In this document: piece after piece, positions 1 through 11,956 of the stretch
How positions within the stretch are numbered: position 1 is the first letter of the stretch
Layout of the letters: every line of letters starts with the position of its first letter
Source of the DNA: Anaspis maculata
Taxonomy: Eukaryota > Arthropoda > Insecta > Coleoptera > Scraptiidae
Length of the DNA: 64,000 nucleotides
NCBI GenBank assembly: GCA_949128115.1
Contig: OX421961.1
Coordinates: forward strand, 126,855,050-126,919,049
Direction: 5' to 3'
Notes under the pieces: generated by a model
The model's database searches: none
What the model was told of the DNA's origin: nothing
Seen by the model: the letters and a program-made list of their open reading frames with translations, nothing else
Translations under genes and position numbers: made by a program

Positions 1-110
1 TTTACCTACATTTTTATGCTAGAATAAAACACTTCAGTTCCAACTATCGACTTGTACTTTACCAATCAATAACGCTCTAATAAGAATAATTGAGAATGTA
101 ATATACGACA
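1..110 (+). repeat. 3' part of 5' LTR
   Basis: The sequence from TACATTTTTATGC to ATATACGACA recurs at the 3' end of the element (to 5,662). The LTR start lies before the window. It is followed at 113 by TGGCGAC, the likely primer-binding site; the same seven bases follow the LTR of the intact Gypsy copy at 27-32 kb. Confidence 0.85.
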
Positions 111-167
111 ATTGGCGACAAAGAAGAGGATAAGGGAAGAAGTACAAGTGATAGATGTACAAGTAAG

Positions 168-950
168 ATGGCAACAATTGGAAGAATAGAAAAATTCCAA
201 GCCGAGAAGAACTGGGACAGTTACATTGCCAGGTTAAAGCAATACTTTATCGCAAATGAAGTTACAGATGGAAAAAAAGTTGCCACCTTTCTGACCGTGG
301 TAGGTGAGCAAACCTACGAGTTAATGTGTGACTTGTGCAGCCCAAAGGCACCAGAAGAGCTGAAGTTTGCGGAGCTGGTCAAAGAGGTACAAGATCACTT
401 ACACCCGGCGCTATCCATAATAGCTGAGAGATACAAATTTCGCCAGCGGAAACAAGGAAACGGCGAATCCATCTCCGACTACATGGCAGCACTGGAATGC
501 TTGGCAAAGACTTGCAAATTTGACAAGCTTTCAACAGACAAAGAAGCCTTAGAAGAAAATCTTCGGGATCAGTTTGTTTCAGGTGTGAAAAGCGACACTG
601 CGAAGCAGAGGCTGTTCACCGTAAAGAGCCTCGATATGTCAAAGGCATTCGACATCGCCCAAAGTTTGGAAACAGCTGAAATGGGAGTTCTGGAAGTCGA
701 AAGCAAGCAAGTACCGGTCCAGAAAATACAGAATTTCAATGAAGGAAGAGCGTCAACGGAACCCAAGCGAAAAGGTCATCAAAGCGCAAAAAGACATTGC
801 ACGGTATGCGGTAGAAATAATCATTTTACCAATGATTGTTTTTATAAAAATGCTACTTGTAATAACTGCAAAAAAATTGTCAACTTGAAATTCGTTTGTA
901 AAGAAAAAAAGTCAAAGGTCCTAAAAGAAATCACAAGGTCAATAAGCTAA
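168..950 (+). pseudogene. gag: Gypsy gag (capsid/nucleocapsid), first open segment
   Basis: An ATG at 168 opens about 260 codons. The first ~190 residues look like a Ty3/Gypsy capsid (YKFRQRKQ, ISDYMAALECLAK, LRDQFVSGV). A CCHC zinc knuckle follows (CTVCGRNNHFTNDC, near residue 210) and then a degenerate second knuckle (CNNCKK). Capsid and nucleocapsid would form the cytoplasmic particle that packages element RNA. The frame is lost after about 950, where a shift separates gag from the protease, so the polyprotein is not continuous. Length and motif order match insect Gypsy gag proteins. The assignment to gag is firm; the clade is not. Confidence 0.85.
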
Positions 951-1109
951 ATAACGATAATGATTTTTCCAACAGTTCGCTAAGTGTGAAGAGTGATGAC
1001 AGTACATTTTCAAATTCGTATTCTTCCGAAAAATTGTTTAATATAGTGAACGAAGGATGTGAACCAATAATGACACAGGTTGTAATCAATGAAATGACTA
1101 TTTCAATGG

Positions 1110-1744
1110 AAATAGATACATAGATACAGGTTCACGTTTTTTTTTATTTCCGAGGATCTGTATAAAAAGCACTTTTCCAATTTGCCTATCATCAAGTCAA
1201 AAGTTAAATTCAATTTTTATACAGGCGAATCAATGCGCACTGTGGGATTTGTGAAGGTCAACGTAAAATTTCGAAAAAGGTTGGTCACCGACGTGGAACT
1301 TTTCATTGTACCTCATGGGACATCTTCTCTGTTGGGGCGAAATTGGTTTACAGCTTTGAAGATGAACATAATCGGGAACGCAGTCATGAATAATATTTGT
1401 TTGGAGAACAATGATAAAATTTCCAACTTGGTCAAGGAATTCAAAGTCATTTTTGACAAGAAGCCAGGAAAATGTTAAAATTTTAAGGCCAAACTATTCG
1501 CAAAGCCGGACTCGATGCCTGTTTTTCATAAAGCTCGCGCTTTGCCATTTCATTTGAGAAATAAGGTGGAGAACAAATTGAATCGGCTCGTAGGAGAAGG
1601 GGTAATTTCTCCAGTTGAATTTAGTGATGGCAACTGCTATCGTACCAGTAGGTAGTTGAAAAAAATGGCGACATAAGAATTTATAAGGATTTTAAAACAA
1701 CAGTAAATTCAAACCTGAAAGTTCCGAAATATCCAATTCCAAAA
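1110..1744 (+). pseudogene. pol: Gypsy protease and start of reverse transcriptase, broken
   Basis: An aspartic-protease motif (IDTGS) is readable near 1,120-1,135, and a downstream open segment at 1,182-1,478 contains the later protease motif (LLGRNWF). After stops around 1,480-1,650, the RT beginning is readable (KNGDIRIYKDFK, then KYPIP) up to 1,744. There the reading frame is interrupted by an unrelated inverted-repeat element. Several frame changes are needed to read this section, so it is inactive. Confidence 0.8.
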
Positions 1745-2960
1745 GGGTGGTATGATTAAAAGAAGTATTTACTTTTACTTCAAGTAGAAGCTTTTACTTC
1801 GTAGTATTTTGTGAAGCATAATCCTATACATGAAGTAAATACTTCTATGAAAAGTAATTAGTTCGCCTAGAAGTTGTTACTACAGTGATAAACTTGAACG
1901 TTTACGTCACCTGAAAAGTCTTCCGTTTTGAACGTGATCCTGACTTTGAATTCATTTTGTGGTCAGTATAAGTTCAAGTAAAGACAAAGCAAGTGCCAGA
2001 GGAAACGGTGTAGCAAAAAGCGAGGAACATAAGGATCTGCAGATGGCCTTTGTGATACTCTTGCACGACCGCAAAATTTTGCGGGACAAGGGGAAGGCCT
2101 CAGCAATAAAAGCAAAAAAGATAATGCAGTCACTGAAATTGCAGAAATATATAGTAGCGACATCAAAAATAAGAATTTTGATGCAAAAAGGGTGGGTTTC
2201 AAACCCAGTTTCAAACAATTTTATCTGCGACCACTTTGATAATTTTTCAAACACTATTTTATGGAATTCTAAGTCTGCAAGTCTGCCCCAAGCCAACATG
2301 AAAACCGGGATTGTCTAAACGTCTGAGGCTCTGAGGGAAATCTCCATTTTGGTTTTGTTGCCCAGAGATGCCCCTCTTCTTTTGACGTGAGTCCCCAAGA
2401 ATAGATATGTCCGCCATCTACTGCACGTCGTCTTTGTTGAATCTAGGTATAGGAACAATTTTTCCTCAATTCCTACTCTTGGCTTTGGACAAGTAACATC
2501 AATTTACTTCCCCGCTGCTGAAAAGTTGAAAATGAAAGAGAACTGACCGATACTTTCTGCGCTCCTCTGCGCGCTGATATATTGCGCTCCTTCATTACGC
2601 CCTTGTTTTCCGAACTTCTCAAGAGTTTCTTCTGAGTCTAACAAACATGGCCATTTGACCACTTTCGAATTAAATTTCAAATGCGAAGTTGCTCCTTGAA
2701 TCCCCCTTGATCAACTCCAGCAATACTGTAGTAAAAACTTCACTGCGAAGTAAATACTACACGAAATTAGCATAAGCTGTAGTATTACTTTCTATTTACT
2801 CGAGTACATAGAGCGGAGTATGAAGTGAAAGCTTCTACTTCTTACTTTAGTTTTTCTTCAAGTAGAAGGTGAAGTAAATGCTACGGGATTCGAAGCACTT
2901 ACTACTAAGTGAAGTATTTACTTGAAGTAAAAGTAAATACTTCTTTTAATCATACCACCC
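1745..2960. mobile_element. 1.2 kb TIR DNA element inserted in the Gypsy RT, no target-site duplication
   Basis: The element begins GGGTGGTATGATTAAAAGAA and ends with the reverse complement of that sequence. The terminal inverted repeat is about 41 bp without mismatch and then continues imperfectly with AAGTA/TTACT-rich subrepeats. It carries no recognisable transposase; a 119-codon open segment inside it has no known similarity. Removing 1,745-2,960 leaves CCAAAA joined to ATTAAT, which restores the expected RT reading (KYPIPK, then INTLFASLAG). No duplicated target is visible. Known families without TSD include the Spy group of IS5/PIF-Harbinger-related elements, which insert between AAA and TTT. 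That assignment is inference. Confidence 0.8.
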
Positions 2961-4211
2961 ATTAATACACTTTTTGCTTCACTGGCAGGTCAATTATTTT
3001 CAAAGTAAGATTTGACTCAAGCATATGCTAAGTTAGAACTTGACGAGGAATCAAAACAAATGGTAGTGATAAACACACATAAGGGATTATTTCAATACAA
3101 TAGGTTAGCTTACGGACTGGCTCCAAGCCCAAGTATTTTCCAGAAAGTGATGGATGAGATTTTTGGTGGAACGAATGAAGTTACAGTTTTCATGGATGAT
3201 TTGCTTGTGTCAGTATTAACTGAAGAAGATCGTTTAAGTAACTTGAGAAAAGCTTTTGCTAAACTACGAGAGAGAGGTTTAACAATAAATTTAGATGAAC
3301 GCAAATTCATGCAAAAGTCAATTAAATATCTGGGTCATTTAATCGATGCTGAAGGGTTGCATCCGACCAATGAAAAAATCGAAGCTATTTTGAAAATGAG
3401 TGAACCAGAAAATTAAACGGTACTCAAGTCTTTTTTAGGAATGGTCAATTTTTATGGAAAATTTTTGAGTAATTTGAGTTCTAAACTGAGTAACTTGCAT
3501 AATTTGTTGTGCGATAACGTCAAATGGAAGTGGAATGCAAAGTGTCGAAATGAATTTGAGAATATAAAAAAGGAAATTGCATCAAAAAAGGTCCTAGTTC
3601 ATTTCAATCAGGAATTACCGGTTGCATTATTTTGTGATGCAAGCTCGAAGCGAATCGGAGCGGTAATTTGTCAGATTTTCCCTGATAACAGTATTCGACC
3701 AATAGGACACGCAGCAAGGACACTTTCAAAAGCAGAAAAAAATTATTCTTCAATTGACTGCGAGGCTCTAGCGATCGTTTGTGGATTACGTAAGTTTCAT
3801 GAATATTTATTTGGAAAGAAGTTTGTTCTCTACACAGACCATAAACCGCTTCCAGCAATTTTCGGTGAAAAAAAAGGTATACCGTTATAGGCTGCAAGTA
3901 GGTTGCAGAGATGGGCAATAATTCTTTCAGCGTATCAATACGACATAAGGTACATTCCTTCAAAAGAAAATTGCAATGCAGATGCTTTATCGCGATTATT
4001 GCCGTCACTGTCAATATCTTCAGATAAAAATGATATCGGACATATTTTGTTTTTACAAGGTAATGATGAAGTACCAATTGATTGCAAATTGATTGCAAAA
4101 GAAACAGCGAAAGACCCTATATTGATGAGAGTTTACTATTATTGTTTTAATGGTTGGCCTCAGAAAAGTGAGTCGAAATGCTTTGAACCCTATTTTCAAC
4201 GGAAAAATTAA
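2961..4211 (+). pseudogene. pol: Gypsy reverse transcriptase and RNase H, broken
   Basis: After the insertion the RT resumes (LTQAYAKLELDEESK, YGLAPSPSIFQK, VFMDDLLV catalytic box), followed by the connection and RNase H domain (LFCDASSKRIGAVI, YSSIDCEALAIVCG, LYTDHKPL). In-frame stops occur near 3,007, 3,416 and 3,889. The N-terminal integrase region starts by 4,211. The order and motifs are those of Ty3/Gypsy pol. The enzyme would make cDNA in the particle; this copy cannot. Confidence 0.88.
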
Positions 4212-4217
4212 CTGCAT

Positions 4218-5408
4218 TTGGAACAAGGTTGCATCTTGTGGGGTGTTCGCGTGATAATACCATTAAGTTTACTTTCAAAAATTCTAGAATCAATACATTT
4301 CAATCATATGGGAATTTGTGAAAGCAAGAGCGTTGCTAGATATTCTTGTTATTGGCCTTTAATTGATCGTGACATTGAGAACGTTTGTGCAAGGTGTGAA
4401 ATTTGCAATGAGTTTCAAGATAAACCACAGAAAAACATTTTGCATCCCTGGCCTCAAACAGGCAAATGTTAGTCACGAGTTCATGTTGATTTTTTAGGTC
4501 CAATTTTTGAAAAGAAATACCTGATTGTGATAGATTCTCATACTTATTGGATAGAAGTTTTTAAAACGACAAATACTACAGCCAGAGATGTTATTTCTTG
4601 CTTGAGGTCTTTATTTGCTCATTTTGGTATTCCTGATAATTTGATTTCAGACAATGGTCCTCCTTTTTCTTCTAAAGATTTTGACCATTTTCTGAAGATG
4701 AACGGAATAAAACAATTGTTCTCACCACCGTACCACCCCCAAACCAACGGTTTAGTGGAAAATAGCGTTAAATTGATAAAGAAGGTAATACTCAAAGCAA
4801 AGAAACAAGGAAGGGATATAGATGTAACGACTCAAAGATTTTTATTCGACCAAAGAAATACCAATCATACGACAACAGGTGGAAGTCCAGCTTTCCTAAT
4901 GTTTGGCAGAAGATTGAAAACCAGATTTGACTTACTAAGACCATCACATTCAGACCAGACGTCAAAAAGAGTTTCCAAACAAGTTGAAAATTTTGGTGGG
5001 AAAGGTAGGGAGTTCCAACTGGGTGACACGGTTCTAACAAGAAATTTTGCAAATCCTGCAAGGCACACTTGGTTTCCCAGTAAAATTGTCCGACGTTCCG
5101 GAAACGTAATTTACGATATCGATTTTGGAGATGGTCAAATTGGAAAGAGACATTCTAATCAGATGAGGAAAACTTCAACTAATGTTCGTGAACAGTCTCA
5201 GTCTAGAAAATCTCCAATTATGACTCACACAGACGACGGAATTAATGAAAACTGTAACAATAAATCTACGACAGTGGACATCAAACCAAATGTTCAGGAG
5301 GAAATTGTAAATAGTAAAGATGTTTCTGTGGAACCTTCAAATGTGAACAAACCTGTAAATAGTCCTGTAAAGTCTAGATATATATATATTGAGAAATCGA
5401 ATTGTTAA
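4218..5408 (+). pseudogene. pol: Gypsy integrase, two open segments
   Basis: The segment at 4,218-4,472 carries the HHCC zinc-binding domain (HFNHMGICESK, CARCEICNEF). A stop at about 4,470 separates it from 4,527-5,408. The second segment has the DDE core: a first Asp region (IDSHTYWIEV), a second (LISDNGPPFSS) and the Glu region (HPQTNGLVENSVK). A C-terminal GPY-like region follows (LGDTVLTRNF, WFPSKIVRRSG, KRHSNQMR). The last ~90 residues are a polar tail, and the segment ends just before the polypurine tract. The integrase function itself is well supported, but the reading is interrupted. Confidence 0.88.
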
Positions 5409-5513
5409 GTGATTTATGAAAAATATGTATATTATTGTATATTGTTATGAATTACTGTAAATATGATAGATAGCTATTTTGTAAATATTGCATAATTTAA
5501 GAAAGGAGAAATA

Positions 5514-5662
5514 TGGTATATTAAAGAAGTTGATGATAACTTCTTACGGTTTTGTTATCTACATTTTTATGCTAGAATAAAACACTTCAGTTCCAACTAT
5601 CGACTTGTACTTTACCAATCAATAACGCTCTAATAATAAAAATTAGAATGTAATATACGACA
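5514..5662 (+). repeat. 3' LTR of the degenerate Gypsy element
   Basis: It starts TGGTATATTAAAG immediately after the purine tract and ends ATATACGACA, matching the TG...CA rule and the 5' LTR end at 110. Length is about 149 bp if the start is right. An earlier start at TG 5,443 cannot be excluded because the other LTR's start is outside the window. Confidence 0.7.
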
Positions 5663-6004
5663 GTTAGCATGTAACTTATGGGTATTGTCTGTTTTTTTTT
5701 ATTTGATAGACCCGTCGTGAAAAGTTGGCGTTTCATTTGCTAGAACCTTCCCCGTAATTGCAAGTGCTCGTATTTCAAGATTTACCCGTTTCTTGCCCCG
5801 ATCCTGAGTCGAGCTGGCCGAAAGTGAAGCATAAGATTAAGAAAAGTCTTGCTGCTGAGACATAGCCCTACTCGCTGTACTTCGCCTTAGAACTACCCCC
5901 ACCATGAAAGGTAGACCGCAACAAGTCTCTTGACATTTACTTTTACATGATAGACGACTGTTCTTGGAAATCAGATTTTTTTTTAAGTTTCCCATCAAAC
6001 TTAC
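5663..6004. other. Gene-free flank or intron of the C39-like gene
   Basis: No coding motif is visible. On the minus strand this stretch follows a consensus donor (G|GTAAGT at 6,004-5,999), so it is probably intron. If the donor is not used, translation would run on to a TAA at 5,943-5,945 after 20 low-complexity residues. Confidence 0.4.
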
Positions 6005-6667
6005 CAATAACATTTAATTCGCCCCATCGAACGTCATCCACTGCCGTTAATTCCTTGTAATCCCTCTCCGGATTGTACCTGTGCACCAGGTCTTCCGTCC
6101 TGACCAACAGTACCGGTTCCGAACTCAACTGCGGAAACAGCTGCGCGGCCCTGACGTGCTCCAGAGGATTGGTCAGGAAGACGCCGTGGGCGTTCACGCC
6201 GAAGACCATCTGGTGATGCCAGCTGTCCGGCACGGGACCCTCGCACTTTTGCAGGTTCAGCGTGGCGACGGGAACGGCCCCCAGCGAAATCCAGTAGCCG
6301 AGCCACAGCTGCAGGTTGACCGTGCGCTCGGGATGCATGGCGAAGAACCGCGAATAGACGCCGCCGTTGGACAGCTCGTAGATGCCGCGGATCAGATCTC
6401 TGTGCGTGCATCCGGCGGCGCTGCGGCTGAGCAGGTACTCGGTGAGCGACGCCGAACCAGGGGCCCTCAGGCGCGTCCTGACGCCGTTTTGGACCTCCTC
6501 GACGGTCGGCATGGGGTAACCCAGGGCGTTGAGGACGTTGAGCACGGCGGTGGCGCCGCAAGCCGACGGTCCCACTTGGGTTATCTGCCTGGCGACGGCC
6601 TCCTCTTCGTCCCAAATCATCGGTCTGACGCTGGAGCGTGGCTTGTTCGCCGCTTTGGAAGAGCCGC
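6005..6667 (-). CDS. Exon 3 of C39-like papain-fold protein gene (catalytic-type domain)
   Basis: The acceptor TTTTTTGCAG|GC lies at 6,668 and the exon joins exon 2 (11,957) in phase 1 without breaking the frame. It encodes about 220 residues. The conserved-looking core has a nucleophile region (QVGPSACGATAV), a histidine region (WHHQMVFGVNAHG) and a following Asn/Asp site (FLTNPLE). This Q...C...H...N order is typical of papain-like/C39-type cysteine peptidases, but the substrate is unknown and an inactive relative is possible. The exon probably ends at G|GTAAGT (6,005), in phase 1 again, with further exons beyond the window. Alternatively it reads through to a stop at 5,943. GC content is clearly higher than in the surrounding repeats. 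I do not recognise the gene name. Confidence 0.82.
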
Positions 6668-7580
6668 CTGCAAAAAAGCAAATGCTAGACAAGTGCCATT
6701 GTACACATTCAATACCATACAAAAATCAAATTGGTTCAAACACAAGCAACTTCCTTCATACCATGTCTACGGCAATCCTACTTCTTTCATCATCTTCTGG
6801 CGTTACGGCCCATGTAAGGCTACTACCCTATTTGTAACTTCCTTCCATCTCTTTGGTTATTATTTAAAACTTAACCTTACCAATTACTAACCGCTTAGCT
6901 CTTCATTATTCTCTTAACTGGGTGATATTATATTTGCTACCTTGGGAAACCAGGTTTTATTTGAAAAATGAATTAAATACGTCGTCTTCAATGATTTTAA
7001 ATCCCTCTCACGTATTTAAGTGGTCGAAGTATAAGAATGAAAGGCGAAAAGCACATATTTGGGGAGAACCACATGTCTCAGCCCGACGGTCAACGGGGTA
7101 GTACGGGATGAAGGGTAGGATTTTACGACTTTGCGGCCGGTTCGCTAGATGCGTGGCGAAGGGTGAGGCAGACTCAGCCAGCGTCTTGAAGGGCCACCAG
7201 TTAGTTAAATCAAGTTTACATTCGGTTTCTAAAAGGAAAGTACACCCTAATTACATGCGAAACCCTCCGACTAATTAATTTAACCCTTCCAATTTAATTC
7301 CGTCTTGCATTCTTCCTAATTTTCAGAACTATTGTTGAACCCGTTTCCTAACGCACTTGAGTTTAATTCTTGGCATAATTAATTCAAGACCTCGTCGATA
7401 TTTAAATTTTTAACCCCTTCTTCTGTCTAGTCCATCTTCCTTGTACTAATAGAAATTTCGATTATTCAATTGTACTTAGAGAGAGATGGTTGTTCACCGA
7501 GTATTGTGTTGGTATTTCGAAATTATAGCCATTGTTTAAATTTCGATCAAATAATCCACATAATAAAACACGTTCACGTT

Positions 7581-8014
7581 CAATGAATTTTATATCCGGC
7601 TAGTGCTGTAGTTTTGAACTTACAGACTTATCCAGCAGCTCTGTTTCACGCTGGGTTAAATAACTTCACGCAAATCTACAATCAGGTGTACAATTTATCG
7701 CGGTGAGCCTCTAATTAAGCAGCCTGCAAAAATGATGTTATGTTTCTTTCTGTTTTGGAGCGTTTTTGAAGCGACACTGAATTTTCATGGCATAGTTCAA
7801 TGAATTCTATATCCGGCTGGTGCTGTAGATTTGAACTTGCAGACTTATCCAGCAGCTCTGTTTCACGCTGGGTTAAATAACTTCACGCAAATCTATAATC
7901 AGGTGTACAATTTATCGCGGTGAGCCTCTAATTAAGCAGCCTCCAAAAATGATGTTATGTTTCTTTCTGTTTTGGAGCGTTTTCGAAGCGACACTAAATT
8001 TTCATGGCATAGTT
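7581..8014. repeat. 217-bp tandem duplication (two copies)
   Basis: Copy 1 is 7,581-7,797 and copy 2 is 7,798-8,014, both starting CAATGAATT and ending TTCATGGCATAGTT. They differ at only about ten positions. Neither copy has a coding frame or known motif. Confidence 0.9.
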
Positions 8015-11000
8015 CAAAGGGGTTCACTTTTTTGGAACTCAACCTTAATGCTCATAAACTCCTTGTCGTGCGAAAAGGGTTAAATCTTTTATTCTATGAA
8101 GGAAGATGACGCGTGTGAGATTTTCGCCCAGATTTGATCCAAATATATGCCGAGAGCGCTGGATTTTCAGCTGAACTGACCTTAGGAATGCAATCTGACG
8201 GAGGCTGGATCTCTTTGAAGGGTTACTGAAGCTTTCACCATTTTCTGGCGTCTTGACAGTAGGTAGCTGAAAACAAGGGGCCGTATTTAAAAACTCACAG
8301 CAATTACAGGGCATTGAATCGGCTTGACGCTTCCTATCTATGGCTGTTCACAATATCAAGAACAAAACCTACTATCATTTTATAAATCCAACAATTTCTT
8401 CAACCCTATTAAACAATTATTATATGATGACGATGGAAACCAGACTTGCCGTAATGTTTTCTTTTCTCGTAACTGATGCACTATAACTATTAACAGTGTT
8501 TTATGCACTCTAATCAACTTATTCTTGACGAGCAATAAATTTTCTTCCGCCAAACACATCCGTTCCCTTCGACCTTACACCTACCAGTCCCTTCCCTACT
8601 CGACACCCCCGAATTCTTCTCTTGGGCCATTCCTTTCATTTCCCCTCTCTGCTAAAGTCTCCCCCTGACCACCAAGCTCATGTGCCAGTGTGCGGTGTTA
8701 CCCTCGAGACCAGGCGGCTATCGCTATTCTTGCATTCTGAAACCAAGACTAATTCAGCCCAAATTATAATTCCCCTTTTTTATAATTTCAAGCTACCCAT
8801 TACAGTAGATACATTGATTTTTACTATTTGCTCATTACTTGTGGGTTGCTAGACACCTTTTTGAACACTGTTGAATTTGATGTGCAAATTGACTGCTGAA
8901 TCCACTTAAAAGTGCATTTTTCTCGCACACTCAATAATAAGATTTCATTCTTTAGTGAGTTATTGTCAACACGCACGATAGTTTTTGCCTTGCCGCCGTG
9001 CTATGATTTTACACGAATTGAACTTGTCTGTTTGCATATTATGTCAATATTTTCATAACCAATTCAATAATTTCGTGTGTCATTTTATTGTTATGTATTC
9101 ACTTGACTGTAATTTTTGTGTGTCCATATTTTAGCTGTACATCATTACCTGCGTTTTACTGGTCCATGTTTAGGTGCAATTAATATGCGTGCATTTTTAA
9201 AATGATGTGTTATTGATTAATTTGTTATGTCATTGATGTACTTGGTGTCATAATTCTTATATCAAAATTTCGTGCCCACAACCTATTGTGGTTCTCAAAT
9301 ATTTTCATTTTATTACTCACTGTTATTTTGCAAATGGCGCTTGGGAAATGATCGAGCCTTGATGTACCTATTTTACTAACACTAGGTCATGAAAGCGCAA
9401 GCGCGCCTTTAATCAAAAGTCAGGTGGTCCTGAACATTGAATAAACTTGAAGATTAAATAATCTCGAAAATTGAATAATCTCAAAGAATGAATATACCCA
9501 CCCTTGAAATTATTCGAATTATAATTTCTCCTCAACATTACTTTTTCATCCGTTATTGTAGAACGCACAATGAAGAAGAAATCAATTTTTGAGATCAATA
9601 ACACCATTTCATAGCTTGAAATTTCTTCTTTCCAAAATCTGATATAAGACTCGGAGGCCACCATAAAACATGCTATAAAATGCGATTCCTTAATTGTTTG
9701 GCACACTTTGGCTGATTCGAAGAAAAAAAAAAAGTTACTGAAATATTTCAGGAATATTTTCAAAAATATCAATTTAGATCAGTCAAAGTCTGATCTAAAT
9801 TCCACGCTATTCCAGATATTCACAAAGTCACTATTGCAATGTTGGTATTTTAATTGACCGTTCTAACACTCGATAACAACGTAATCTAATGAGATGCACC
9901 TAGGTACTCATTTTACTTTCGAATTTCGATGAAGCTTGGAGCCGCTACATCGTGCTTGGAGCATAATAATAGGCAACACAACATACAACAGTTACCTTCG
10001 CTGAAGCTGAAGCTAATTAGCTGAAGATTTCACAACAGCTGAACCACAGAATAATGCCGAACTCTGAACTGCGACCTGCGACTACACGAACACGCCGTTA
10101 ACACAGAATCACAGAAATGAAATGCGTTATTGCGTTCTAGCATTGAATGTCCTAGTAAATTTCAAAACAAATTTGGAAACCACACTCAGATGTAGACAAC
10201 CAAACATACTTCAACTGATGTTGTGCTGTAGGGGAACAGTGTCTAAGTTAACGCAATCAAATATGGATTATTTTGTAAAAAAGTACCGAACTTTCGGCAG
10301 AACACCAACATTCAAGAATTCATTCTGAAAATTGTGAGCAAATATCATATAATGATCACGTTCGTTTTCACGTTTATTACTTCTTGTGATACATTCAGTG
10401 TTCACAGTCACCTCAATGTTCCCTATCAGTTCGTTTCAAACTACCTACTTGACCACGTGATCAAGTTCGAAGTTCGAACAGCGCAATCGCGTCCATAGCC
10501 TTGAAGTGGACATCTCTTTTTCAAGTTTTGGATTTTCTCGAATACCGTGAAAGTCGTTCCTGTACTATCAACTACTTCTACCCAGCTTAAAATTGACTAT
10601 TTTGAAATGTTTACTTTTTGCCTATGTGTCAGGGGGCTTTTACCGCCCAAGCAGGTTGTACGGTACCTTTTTGTTGGGGAGTCATGTTAATTTATTTTGT
10701 TGTGTTTGCTATGAGATGATTTGATGTTACCTGCCAGGGAGTCGACTGGGTCTGCCATGGTATATATGAAAGATTGATTACAACTTTGCGACTCGCGTAA
10801 CGAGGCACATGTCAGCTTTTGTGGGATAGGTTCTCTCACAGGGTCCTCGAGTACAGGTTCGCAACAAAATTACCCTTTGTTGTGTTGTTGTGTAGTTGCA
10901 GTATTTTGGATGTTTTGTAGTGTTTAATTAATTATGCCCTGTCTAATATGTCTTCAGTTGTTGCCTTTTGAGTGTCTGTGTGAGTTTGGCGTACTTTTGA

Positions 11001-11085
11001 TTTGCGTTGCTTTGCGTTGTTTTGCGTTACCTTGAGCTAAGTACTTTGCTGCGTTGGGGAAGGGGGAGTAAAGTATCAGCAGTCT

Positions 11086-11122
11086 CAATTATAATCGAAC
11101 CCGTACGCGAAATACGTAATAA
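11086..11122 (+). repeat. Remnant of an LTR 3' end
   Basis: The stretch GTCTCAATTATAATCGAACC and the following CGTACGCGA closely match the 3' end of the solo LTR at 61,602-62,126. The rest of the LTR is not recognisable here. It abuts a foldback element. Confidence 0.5.
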
Positions 11123-11705
11123 CGTATGGTCCGAAAGTTTTAGGAAATTGTTCAAAGCTAATAACTTTTTCTGAATAGTCTTAATTTTTGAACTTGATAT
11201 CGCAAAAATTAACATCATATATAACAATAACAAATTCATATTCAACATATTGATAATGGACCATTATCTTCGATGGATCTCAATTTTCTTCTGCCATGTT
11301 CCATAATTTTTTGTATCAATTTCTCCAATTCGAAATTCTCTAATGTTATTGAAAAATGCGACGCCGTAATTGGTCTCCATTTGCAGCTTTCCATCCCTTG
11401 TCGTATACAATCCTGCTTAATACTTACCAAAAATCTTATATTAGTCGAGCCTGCGGTACATTGGGAGGCAGGAGCTCAGAGAAATTAATCCTGCTGTTGT
11501 CCAGAGAATGATCGAACATGGCATAAGAAAACTGAGAGCCATCAAAAATAATGGCCCATCTTCAATATGTTAAATATGAATTTGGTATTGTTAAAAATGA
11601 TGCTAGTTTTGGCAATATTAAGTTACAAAATTAAGACTTTCCAAAAAAAGTTATTAGCTTTTAAAAAAATTCCCAAAACTTTCGTACCATACGTTAGTAT
11701 CATTC
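11123..11705. repeat. Small foldback element, ~185-bp arms
   Basis: The left arm from TATGGTCCGAAAGTTTT to about 11,300 matches the complement of about 11,500-11,705 (AAACTTTCGTACCATACG), with roughly 20% divergence. The spacer of about 200 bp has no recognisable gene. Confidence 0.7.
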
Positions 11706-11956
11706 AAAAGCCATTGCGGTGCAAATTAGGACCATTTTTCCCCTTGCGACAACATATTATTTATTGAGTACTTTAATTCTGAACTCCCTCGCAAAGAGCT
11801 GCCTCCCACAAAAACTTACCCCCTCACATGCCTGGATAATCACCGAGAATTTATCGTGATGCCGCGAAAGCAACAATTCGCCAGCAGAAATCGCTTGTGC
11901 CTAGACCAGTTCACGACTTTTCGTACGAAAACGACTTTCGCAGTTCGTTCACTCAC

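Larger units (their letters stand above)
1..5662 (+). mobile_element. Degenerate Ty3/Gypsy LTR retrotransposon (5' LTR cut by window edge)
   Basis: Order is LTR end, primer-binding site, gag, protease, RT, RNase H, integrase, polypurine tract, LTR, all on the plus strand. Bases 1-110 repeat at about 5,553-5,662, so the two LTRs frame the element. A TGGCGAC primer-binding motif starts at 113 and a purine tract (GAAAGGAGAAA) precedes the 3' LTR. The coding region is broken by several stops and frameshifts and by a 1.2 kb insertion at 1,745-2,960, so the copy is dead. The two LTR ends show small differences, consistent with an older insertion than the Gypsy copy at 27-32 kb. It lies on the 3' side of the minus-strand C39-like gene and may sit in an intron of it. 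Confidence 0.93.
6668..11956 (-). other. Intron 2 of the C39-like gene (5.3 kb)
   Basis: Bounded by a GTGAGT donor (11,956 on the minus strand) and a TTTTGCAG acceptor at 6,668. It contains a 217-bp tandem duplication at 7,581-8,014, an LTR remnant near 11,086 and a small foldback at 11,123-11,705. A GC-richer stretch at about 7,050-7,200 has no identity I recognise. Between 8,020 and 11,030 I see no gene or clear repeat structure. Confidence 0.75.

Noticed and set aside
6034..6890. Long open frames overlapping exon 3 on both strands
   Set aside because: They are high-GC shadows of the C39-like exon; they have biased Arg/Gln/Gly composition and no domain.
7050..7200. GC-richer stretch considered as an rRNA fragment
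   Set aside because: I could not match it to any conserved rRNA core motif.
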